Assembly (NCBI GenBank): GCA_949152475.1
Contig: OX424570.1
Location: 27,834,694 to 27,898,693 of the forward strand
Direction: 5' to 3'
Length of the DNA stretch: 64,000 nucleotides
Origin: Terebella lapidaria
Lineage: Eukaryota > Annelida > Polychaeta > Terebellida > Terebellidae
Both the position numbers and the translations under genes were made by a program. Below the pieces are notes generated by a model. The model was not told the origin of the DNA, did not search any database, and worked only from the letters and a program-made list of their open reading frames with translations. This document shows positions 11,376-18,885 of this stretch, piece by piece (position 1 is the first letter of the stretch; every line of letters starts with the position of its first letter).

Positions 11376-11392
11376 TGGTGGCAGCGGTGGGA
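11376..11392 (+). other. Candidate primer-binding site of Gypsy copy 1
   Basis: TGGTGGCAGCGGTGGGA begins six bases after the LTR end. Starting with TGG, it could pair with the CCA end of a tRNA. The tRNA was not identified. Confidence 0.5.
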
Positions 11393-11403
11393 TCATCTGC
11401 AGT

Positions 11404-12690
11404 ATGACTACTAGACGGGGCAAATTGGCGGAACAGCAGCTGAAGGCAGCCGTGTCGGACACGGAGCAGCCTGTAGGAGCAGTAGGAGCTGAGCCGTTGC
11501 AGATGCCGATTGCGGAAAAGGAAGCGGTTCGTCCTGCCGAGCGGAAGCTGTTGCAGCCGGAAATGCAGAAAGCAGTTGCAGACGAGCCCCTCCGGGTTCC
11601 TCAAGGAGAACAGCCTGCAGAGCAGTTAGCAGAGGCGGAAATTAACTTTCCGGACCAGGCTGGCGATCGGGAACCGGATGCGGACCCGGAAGGCGGAGAG
11701 AACTTAGTCGACAACCTGACCAGATTATTGACGACCCAAATGGAGGTGTTTCAGCAGCACCTGGCAGTAACCGGAAAGCAGCAGCAGGCAGAAGCAGTAC
11801 AACAGCCAGCACCAAGGGCAGGAGTAGCCAGATTAATGACATACGACGGAACTGATCCGTGGCCGGAATATGAGGCTCACCTCCTTGAATACGCTCGGTA
11901 CTACCGTTGGACAGCAGAGGAAAAGGCGCTGAACTTATGTGTCAGTTTGAGGGGTAACGCCCGCAGCATACTACTGGATCTGTCCGCGGAGCAGAGACGC
12001 AGCTTTGATACGGTTGTGGCGGCATTAAAACAGCAGTTTTGTCCGGGGGAGAAAACATTTGTTTTCCAGGCAGAATTGCAGACACGGAAATTGCAGCCGG
12101 AGGAGGAGCTGTCCGAGCTGGCCAGAGACATACGGAGCAAGACGCGGCTAGCTTACCCAAAAGCAGATCCGGCAACAACAGAAGTGCTCATGAAGATGCA
12201 TTTCTGCAACAGCCTGACTAACCGAGATATGCGGTTGTCGGTATTGAAAAGCCACCCGGAAACGCTGTCGCAGGCCCTGGCTTTCGCTACCGAGTATGAG
12301 AGTATCATGAAAACGGACAACAGCAGACCAGCGGAGCGACACCGGACGAGGCAGCTGAACACGGAGCCGGAGTGGAGCCAGCAGGTGAACGAATTGCGGA
12401 AGCAAGCCGAGCAGACTCAGCAGCAGATGGCGGATCTGATGACTCAGGTCAAGGAAGCGGTTAGCCGGCAGCAGCAGCAGCGCAGTTCCCGAGCGGATTT
12501 AGAATGTTTCAACTGTGGCCGGAAAGGGCATTTTGCCCGAGACTGTAGGCAGCCGAAGCAGCAGCAGCAGCGGCGTCAACCACAACAGCAGCAGTCGCCG
12601 CGACATCAGCAGCAGCAGCAGCAGCCGCAGCAGCAGCAGCAGCAACAATTGCAGCAGCCACGACAGCAGCAGCAGCAGCCGGAAAACTAG
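11404..12690 (+). CDS. gag: Gypsy copy 1 Gag polyprotein
   Basis: The 428-residue frame begins with ATG (MTTRRGKLAEQQ) 35 bases after the 5' LTR. The middle (about residues 135-290) reads as a capsid of the retrotransposon Gag type, with WPEYEAHLLEYARYY and the LYWxxL-like region replaced by RWTAEEKALNLCV. A single CCHC zinc knuckle, CFNCGRKGHFARDC, sits at about residues 367-381. The C-terminus is very glutamine rich, from CAG runs whose length differs between copies. The acidic, glutamate-rich N-terminus (residues 20-110) is low complexity. Gag forms the particle and packages the element RNA. The pol frame overlaps the 3' end in the -1 frame. Confidence 0.9.
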   Translation: MTTRRGKLAEQQLKAAVSDTEQPVGAVGAEPLQMPIAEKEAVRPAERKLLQPEMQKAVADEPLRVPQGEQPAEQLAEAEINFPDQAGDREPDADPEGGENLVDNLTRLLTTQMEVFQQHLAVTGKQQQAEAVQQPAPRAGVARLMTYDGTDPWPEYEAHLLEYARYYRWTAEEKALNLCVSLRGNARSILLDLSAEQRRSFDTVVAALKQQFCPGEKTFVFQAELQTRKLQPEEELSELARDIRSKTRLAYPKADPATTEVLMKMHFCNSLTNRDMRLSVLKSHPETLSQALAFATEYESIMKTDNSRPAERHRTRQLNTEPEWSQQVNELRKQAEQTQQQMADLMTQVKEAVSRQQQQRSSRADLECFNCGRKGHFARDCRQPKQQQQRRQPQQQQSPRHQQQQQQPQQQQQQQLQQPRQQQQQPEN

Positions 12691-12752
12691 AGCGGGTCGC
12701 GGAAAAGGGGAAATCCGGGACCCGGAAGAGAGGACACCCCCATAACCGGCAG

Positions 12753-15700
12753 GTGGTTCACGGACCCGGTCCCAGGGGCGAGGTGGGCATGTGTGTGACA
12801 GCCAGAGTATGCGGAGAGCCAGTAACGCTGATAATCGACACCGGCAGCACTGTCACAATGCTCAACCTACAAACCTGGGAACGGATCCGGAAACCCGGAA
12901 TGAAGCTGAAGCGGTCGCCGATTCGTCTTTCAATGGTTGACGGAAGTAACATACGGACACATGGCCGGAAAGAACTCCCACTCAACATCGCAGGAGTAGC
13001 TGAGACCGTGACGTTCGAGATTGCAGACTGTGAAGACGAAGGAATACTGGGGATGGATTTCATCCGTTCCCGAGTATCCGGCATAAACTTCGACCGGATG
13101 ACCATGCAGATGGGCAGCCAGGAGGTGTTCCTCACCATGTTCGAGCAGACCAGGGAGCCGTTTCCGATCAACGCTGTAGCAGATTACCAAATTCCGCCGG
13201 AAACGGAACAGCTGATTATAGGACAAGCAGAGAGTGTCCGTGAAGCAGAAGGAGTACTAGAAATGCCGCAGGAGCCTACGGAGAAAAGACCTTGGCTGAT
13301 CGGGAGAACTTTATCCCGGATAAAGCAAGGAACAGTCCCGGTTCGAGTGATCAACGTGATGGCAGAGCCGGTAATCATCAAGAAAGGAGCGCAGTTGGCG
13401 ACGATGACCACCTTAGCAGCCGGTTGCAGTGTTGTGCCGTTGGCGGAGCGGAGCCGGAAGGTGCAGATTTCCACGGAGTCGGAGGCCGGGCGGAATTGGA
13501 GCGGGTACGAGAAGCTGCGGCAGTTAGCAGAGCAGACCCAGGATGCAGTGCCGAGTCATTTCCGCGAGAGAGTAACCGACCTCCTATTTCGGAATAAGCC
13601 GACCTTCAGTAATGATGCCGGAGAACTGGGGCAGACCAACGAGGTACAACATCAGATAAACACGGGCAGTCACCGGCCGATTAAGCAGCCAACCAGACGA
13701 ATTCCGCCAGACAAGAGGGAGCTGGTGAGCAGTCTGATTCAGGAGATGAAAGACAAGAACGTCATTGAAGAAAGTAGCAGTCCGTGGGCTTCACCGATTG
13801 TCCTCGTGAAGAAAAAGGATGGAACCACCCGGTTCTGCGTCGATTACCGGCGGTTAAATGCAGTCACGGAGAAAGATGCTTATCCGTTGCCGAGAATAGA
13901 CGACACCATAGCAGCCTGTGCAGACGCTAAATGGTTCTCCACTCTCGACCTGACCAGTGGCTACTGGCAGGTCGGGATGGATGAAGACGCCCGGAAAAAG
14001 TCGGCCTTCTGTGTTCCTGGCGGCCTTTACCAGTTCAAAGTGATGAGTTTCGGCTTGTGCAATGCTCCGGGTACGTTCGAGCGGTTGATGGAGAAGGTGC
14101 TAGGCGGTTTGTCCTGGAAGACCTGCCTCATATATCTGGACGACATCATAGTCTACAGCAAGACCCTGGAGGATCACATCCGTGATCTTCAGGAGGTGTT
14201 CAGCAAGCTGAGAGAGGCAGACCTAAAAGTCAAACCGTCAAAATGCAAGTTCTTCCAGCCGGAGGTGTCTTTCCTAGGTCACATAGTTGGCAGAGACGGT
14301 ATCCGCACCGACCCGGCAAAAACGGAGGCAGTACGGAAGTGGCGGACACCCACCAACCTGACGGAGCTGCGCAGTTTTCTGGGACTTTGCTCCTATTACC
14401 GGAAGTTCGTGCCGAAGTTCTCCGAGATTGCAGCACCGCTGAATCACTTGACGGAAAAAGGGGTGCCGTTCCGGTGGCAGACGGAGCAAGAACAGGCATT
14501 TGCAGAGCTGAAGAACCGCCTAGTATCGGCACCGATACTCGGGTACCCTAGGGAGCAAGGCCGATATATCCTGGACACGGACGCCAGTGACACCGGGCTG
14601 GGAGCAGTACTGTCACAGAAGCAGGGTAACCAGGAGCGGGTGATAACCTACTTGAGCCGCAACCTAACCAAAGAAGAACGGAGATACTGTGTCACCCGGA
14701 AGGAGCTCCTGGCGGTTGTGTTTGCGGTACAGAAGAATAAGCAGTACTTGCTGGGACGACACTTCCTTCTTCGCACGGATCATGGCAGTCTTACCTGGCT
14801 TATGAATTTCAAGGAGCCCCAGGGGCAGGTAGCCCGGTGGATTGAGCTCCTGAGTGAGTTTCATTTCGACATCGAACATCGTCCGGGGCGAATCCATAAT
14901 AATGCGGATGCCTTGTCCAGATCCCCATGCAGCCAATGCGGAAAAATCGACTGGAAACAAGCCAAGATAGACGCCTGGAACTACGGAGAAAGAATCCGGC
15001 AGACACGAAGTGAAGAAACTCCTCAGCCCAAGCCAAGGAAGGGGGGATGCCGGAAGCGGTCAAGGAGATCGGGCGGAGAAGCAGAACTGACGGAGGAAGC
15101 AGTCCCAAGGAAGGCAGTTGCGGTGACGGAGAAAGCAGCGTCCCGGAAGCCGGTTGCGGTTGCGGTGACGGAGAAAGCAGCGTCCCGGAAGCCGGTTGCG
15201 GTTGCGGTGACGGAAAAAGCAGTGTCCCGGAAGCCGGTTGCGGTTGCGGTGACGGAGAAGGCAGTTCCAGGAAAAGCGGATGCGGTTGCAGAGCAGATTA
15301 GGCTGGCGGAGAATGCGGACCAGGATACTGTGCTGGGGCAGAAATATCGACCAGATGATTTGCGGAGAATGCAGCAAGCAGAACCATGGTACTCACTGGT
15401 GACGTCGCTGATCGACGGGAGCGGTACAGCTGGCAGTGCAGACTTTTCCAGCATGAGCAGCGAGGAGAAAGTGCTGTACGGGATGCGGAAGACCTTGCTG
15501 AAAGTCGACGGAGTAGTCTACCGGAAATGGAAAACGGCAGAAGGAACCAGCCGAATGCAGTTAATAACCCCGAAGGAGCTGAGACAGGAGATTTTCCGTC
15601 TGGCCCACCAGAGCCGGACGGGAGGACACCTCGGAAGCAGAAGGATGGCGGCTAGCATTCGGAGGCGGTATTTCTGGCCGGTTATGATGCGGGACATAAA

Positions 15701-16754
15701 GCAGTGGGTGCTGAGCTGTGACGAATGTGCGTCAAGAAGTATGCAGAACCTGAAACGATCTCCGATGCAGAAATACCGGGTTGGAGCGCCCATGGAGAGG
15801 GTGGCAATGGACGTGATGGGTCCGTTGCCTAAATCCACCCGGGGGAACCGGTACATCTTAGTAATCGGTGATTACTTCACCAAGTGGGTAGAGGCTTACC
15901 CGATGCCGAATCAGGAAGCGGTGACGGTTGCGGACATATTCGTCAACCAGTTTGCAGCGCGGTACGGTATCCCGATGGAAATACACACCGACCAAGGCAG
16001 AAATTTCGAGTCCGACTTGCTGAGAAATGTTTGCAGAATCCTGGGGATTCACAAAACACGGACAACCGCTTTCCGACCTCAGTCGGACGGTTTCATCGAG
16101 CGATTCAACCGGACGCTGCAGCAGATCTTGAGCCTGTACGTAAGCGAGCGGCAGACCAACTGGGATCAGCTGGTACCGTTGGCGATGGCAGCTTACCGGA
16201 GTACCCCGCAGGAGACAACCGGGCAGAGTCCCAATTTGCTGATGCTGGGCAGAGAAGTCAACACTCCGGTTGAGTTACTGATTGGCAGACCGCCGGGAGA
16301 ATCAACGGCAGAAGTAACAGAGTATGGCAGTCAGCTCCGGGAGCGACTAGAAGCGGTATACAAGGCGGTTCGAGCGAAATCTGGCAGAGAAATGGAACGG
16401 CAGAAGAAGCTGTATGACCGGAGGAAGGTCGACAATCAGTTCCAGCCAGGAGACCGAGTGTGGATGGCGGTAAAAACACGGAAGAAGGGCAAAGCTCCCA
16501 AGTTGCAGAGGAAGTGGAGCGGTCCAAAGCTAGTGCTGAGCAGATTTACCGACGTGACCTACGAGATTGCAGAGAGTGAAACTCGACAGAAGGTGGTTCA
16601 CTTCGATTTGCTGAAACCGTATAATGGTGTCAAGCATCCGAGATGGATGAAGCGGAGAATGGCGGATTCCTGGAGGCAGACGGAGCCGCCGAGGCAGAGT
16701 AGTGTTCCGGAGACGGAACCGACGGTCTCTGAGTCGGATACGGACTCGGAGTAA
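12753..16754 (+). CDS. pol: Gypsy copy 1 Pol polyprotein (protease-RT-RNase H-integrase)
   Basis: A frame of 1333 residues, counted from the first in-frame GTG at 12753. It is open further upstream, overlaps the gag end in the -1 frame and has no ATG of its own, so expression through gag by frameshifting is expected for the family. Domains: aspartic protease with LIIDTGSTVTML (about residues 26-37); RT about 330-500 with FCVDYRRLNAVTEKDAYPLP and catalytic YLDD (461-464); RNase H from about 605 (ILDTDASDTGLGAVLS); a repeat-rich linker of 14-residue units near TEKAASRKPVAVAV (about 775-850); integrase with an H2C2 zinc site ending CDECASR, a D,D-E core beginning MDVMGPLPK (about 1019) and HTDQGRNFESD, and a C-terminal KWSGPKLVLSRF module. 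It reads as whole. Confidence 0.93.
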   Translation: MVHGPGPRGEVGMCVTARVCGEPVTLIIDTGSTVTMLNLQTWERIRKPGMKLKRSPIRLSMVDGSNIRTHGRKELPLNIAGVAETVTFEIADCEDEGILGMDFIRSRVSGINFDRMTMQMGSQEVFLTMFEQTREPFPINAVADYQIPPETEQLIIGQAESVREAEGVLEMPQEPTEKRPWLIGRTLSRIKQGTVPVRVINVMAEPVIIKKGAQLATMTTLAAGCSVVPLAERSRKVQISTESEAGRNWSGYEKLRQLAEQTQDAVPSHFRERVTDLLFRNKPTFSNDAGELGQTNEVQHQINTGSHRPIKQPTRRIPPDKRELVSSLIQEMKDKNVIEESSSPWASPIVLVKKKDGTTRFCVDYRRLNAVTEKDAYPLPRIDDTIAACADAKWFSTLDLTSGYWQVGMDEDARKKSAFCVPGGLYQFKVMSFGLCNAPGTFERLMEKVLGGLSWKTCLIYLDDIIVYSKTLEDHIRDLQEVFSKLREADLKVKPSKCKFFQPEVSFLGHIVGRDGIRTDPAKTEAVRKWRTPTNLTELRSFLGLCSYYRKFVPKFSEIAAPLNHLTEKGVPFRWQTEQEQAFAELKNRLVSAPILGYPREQGRYILDTDASDTGLGAVLSQKQGNQERVITYLSRNLTKEERRYCVTRKELLAVVFAVQKNKQYLLGRHFLLRTDHGSLTWLMNFKEPQGQVARWIELLSEFHFDIEHRPGRIHNNADALSRSPCSQCGKIDWKQAKIDAWNYGERIRQTRSEETPQPKPRKGGCRKRSRRSGGEAELTEEAVPRKAVAVTEKAASRKPVAVAVTEKAASRKPVAVAVTEKAVSRKPVAVAVTEKAVPGKADAVAEQIRLAENADQDTVLGQKYRPDDLRRMQQAEPWYSLVTSLIDGSGTAGSADFSSMSSEEKVLYGMRKTLLKVDGVVYRKWKTAEGTSRMQLITPKELRQEIFRLAHQSRTGGHLGSRRMAASIRRRYFWPVMMRDIKQWVLSCDECASRSMQNLKRSPMQKYRVGAPMERVAMDVMGPLPKSTRGNRYILVIGDYFTKWVEAYPMPNQEAVTVADIFVNQFAARYGIPMEIHTDQGRNFESDLLRNVCRILGIHKTRTTAFRPQSDGFIERFNRTLQQILSLYVSERQTNWDQLVPLAMAAYRSTPQETTGQSPNLLMLGREVNTPVELLIGRPPGESTAEVTEYGSQLRERLEAVYKAVRAKSGREMERQKKLYDRRKVDNQFQPGDRVWMAVKTRKKGKAPKLQRKWSGPKLVLSRFTDVTYEIAESETRQKVVHFDLLKPYNGVKHPRWMKRRMADSWRQTEPPRQSSVPETEPTVSESDTDSE
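15085..15295 (+). repeat. 42-bp tandem repeats in the pol RNase H-integrase linker
   Basis: Units encoding TEKAASRKPVAVAV and variants are repeated about four times in copy 1. The corresponding segments of copies 2 and 3 have a different number and order of units. Confidence 0.8.
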
Positions 16755-17503
16755 AGCCGCAGAGGACGCAGAAATATGAGAAGACGGAGTGAGCTGTAGA
16801 GCAGGAGAAGGAGATAGCTGAGACCCTGGTAAAACGTTGAGTTCCGGCAGAGAGCGACCGCAAGAAGTTGGAACAGTGAGCCAGTGCTGGTTCCGGAAAC
16901 AGGGCGGAGAAAGGAAGCAGAGCGGAAAGCGGTGCAGAGACCGGATAGAGACATCCTTGAGGTTCTGACTGGTTTGAGCGCATAGTCAACCAGTCCAGGG
17001 TAGCGGCCAGGGGTCCAGAAGAACCTGGGTTAGCGGTCTAGTATCTCCAGAGAAGCAGCTACACGTCTTCCGTATTCAGAGAATTAAGACGGAAAAGTTT
17101 TCCGGCTGTAGACATCCAACCGGAGTTTCCACTTAGCAGAGACAGCAAACCGGCTGCAGATCGACAGAAGCGGTGAAACATCATTCCAGATAGGAAGGGC
17201 CCTCCTTCTGGACAAGAATGTATGCAGTTTCCAGTGTCGACAAGCAGTAATACCAGTGAGCAGATATGCAGTTGACGAAGCAGTACAGATGGCGGAAACG
17301 CCCAACTTGCAGTCTAGATGTTCGTCTGAGAGGCAGATTCAACTGGCTGAGACTCTTTTCAACCCTCCTGATGGCAGAGATACTTCAAAATTGCAGATAC
17401 TTCGCTCGGAGGAGCAGTTGAAAGGGAGCCGGAAAAACCCGGAGAAGCCGGTTGAGCCGGAGACGGACACCTCTCGGTTAACGGTTGAGTTTTTGCATAA
17501 TTG
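16755..17503 (+). other. Non-coding spacer between pol and the ORF3 promoter
   Basis: About 750 bp without a convincing open frame. It is well conserved in copies 2 and 3. It may hold the pol 3' untranslated region and upstream control sites for ORF3; no specific motif is recognised. Confidence 0.5.
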
Positions 17504-17573
17504 TGACGTCACTCCTGAGGCAGCCAATCAGCATGGAGCTTTTCAAATCACGTGAGCAGAAAGGGTATATAAG
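17504..17573 (+). promoter_or_regulatory. Candidate internal promoter for ORF3: CRE, CCAAT, E-box, TATA
   Basis: TGACGTCA at 17504-17511, CCAAT at 17524-17528, CACGTG at 17549-17554 and TATATAAG at 17566-17573 lie within 70 bases, about 230 bases upstream of the ORF3 ATG. The same cluster is seen in copy 3 (about 38733-38806, - strand) and copy 2 (about 27371-27443, - strand). Confidence 0.65.
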
Positions 17574-17806
17574 GGCCTTGAAATCGGGCTCTGACAGCAG
17601 TTGGAGAGCAGACCTCGAGCTGTGCACATCGCAGACAAAGTTTGGCGGAATCGAATCAAGTCCAGCATTTTCCGGTAGCAACAGATTTTGCAGTGAAAAA
17701 CGACTAAGTGTTTCCCGGAAGACCACCAGTCCGGAGAGGCGGCGCAGAAGCGGTGCAGTAAAAGCGGTGCAGTAGATCGACAATTTCAGTTTCCCGGCCT
17801 TCCGGA

Positions 17807-18571
17807 ATGGCCTACTCGGCGTTCCTTGATAGACAAGATCGCGGCCGGAGCAGAGATTGGGCAACCCCGCAGCCATTGGATTATAGCCGGCTGTGTAAGC
17901 GGTGTGACCGGATGTTTGAGAGTGCGAGGGACCGGAGACGGCATGTGTGCCCAGCCCAGAGATTTCATTGCTGTCTGTGTGCCTTCTATGGCAACCGGGC
18001 GAACGACCTTAGGAGGCATCTCCGGGAGATGCACGGGTGGAAGTACCCTTCCGGGAACCGTCCTCCTCAGGACGAGGCCACCCTCCACCATGTGGGAACC
18101 TTTGATTCGGCCTGGCGGGGAACAGCAACGCAGTCCCGGCATAGGCGCTTCCGGCGATTCTGCACCCGGTCACCAAGGGAGAATACAGTTCCGGAAACTT
18201 ATGCGGACCAGCTTCCGTTTGGCCCTGACTGGGATGCCGGAGCAGCCGCCCCCATCGGACAACCGGAGCAGTTAGATCTCCCGGAATGGGTTCCGGATCC
18301 ACAGGGCTGTCTCCGGGCCGCCGACGACGCTCCTCCGGAAAGCTGGGATCAGGAGATGGAGCTAATTGCAGAGGCAGTCAGAGCAGTTATGCCGGATCAA
18401 GCAGACGATTGGGAGAAACCCGAAGAGGAAGATCAGCCGGTGGAAGACTGGGAGGCAGAGATCCGAGTGTGGGAATATAGACCACCTTCTCCCACTTCGG
18501 AGCCGGAGACAGATGAGTCGGAGTATGAGACGGCAGATGAGGACTCCTGGACGGAAGCGAAGGCAGTGTGA
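17807..18571 (+). CDS. Gypsy copy 1 ORF3: small zinc-finger protein with acidic tail
   Basis: This 254-residue frame starts with ATG (MAYSAFLDRQ) and has no match to gag, pol or env. Near the N-terminus are two zinc-finger-like units. The first is C30-x2-C33-x12-H46-x-C48. The second is a regular C2H2 finger, C55-x2-C58-x12-H71-x4-H76, with NDLRRHLREMH. The middle is basic and proline rich; residues from about 165 are strongly acidic, with many D, E and W (EDWEAEIRVWEYRPP). A DNA-binding head with an acidic tail is the layout of many transcription activators, so a self-regulatory role is a fair hypothesis. It lies between pol and ORF4 and follows its own candidate promoter. The homologue in copy 3 (37800-38486) is only about two-thirds identical, although flanking genes are nearly identical. 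Confidence 0.75.
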   Translation: MAYSAFLDRQDRGRSRDWATPQPLDYSRLCKRCDRMFESARDRRRHVCPAQRFHCCLCAFYGNRANDLRRHLREMHGWKYPSGNRPPQDEATLHHVGTFDSAWRGTATQSRHRRFRRFCTRSPRENTVPETYADQLPFGPDWDAGAAAPIGQPEQLDLPEWVPDPQGCLRAADDAPPESWDQEMELIAEAVRAVMPDQADDWEKPEEEDQPVEDWEAEIRVWEYRPPSPTSEPETDESEYETADEDSWTEAKAV

Positions 18572-18669
18572 AAGTAGACGGAGGCGGTTGGCAGTATAGC
18601 GGTTGACGGAGGCGGTTGGCAGTTTGGCGGAGACGGAAGAAGCGGTGGCAGTTAGCAGCAACAACACGG

Positions 18670-18707
<38 letters not shown>
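18572..18707 (+). repeat. 30-bp-class minisatellite and A38 tract between ORF3 and ORF4
   Basis: Just after the ORF3 stop, units close to GCGGTTGACGGAGGCGGTTG repeat about three times (18572-18640), and an uninterrupted run of A follows (18670-18707). In copy 3 the same place (about 37580-37800, - strand) has six or seven units and a shorter homopolymer run. Confidence 0.8.
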
Positions 18708-18710
<3 letters not shown>

Positions 18711-18757
18711 TATTCATCCAAGAAGACCACCAGGAGGAGTTGCAGTTTGCGGAGCAG

Positions 18758-18808
18758 CCAATCATCAAGCAGATAAGCCAGTCACGTGACTTCCAGAGAC
18801 TATAAAAG
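18758..18808 (+). promoter_or_regulatory. Candidate internal promoter for ORF4: CCAAT, E-box, TATA
   Basis: CCAAT at 18758-18762, CACGTG inside gtcacgtgac at 18783-18788 and TATAAAAG at 18801-18808 precede the ORF4 ATG by about 80 bases. This matches the order and spacing in the LTR and ORF3 promoters. Confidence 0.65.
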
Positions 18809-18885
18809 GGGCAGTTAGCTGTTACCGGATGCAGAAGGCAGTTTGCTGTAGCTGAGTCAACATCGACACAAAGCAGAGAATCAGA

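Noticed and set aside
12758-16273. Many open frames of 60-145 residues antisense or out of frame to gag and pol
   Set aside because: They are shadows of the GC-rich coding frames; none has a recognisable domain.
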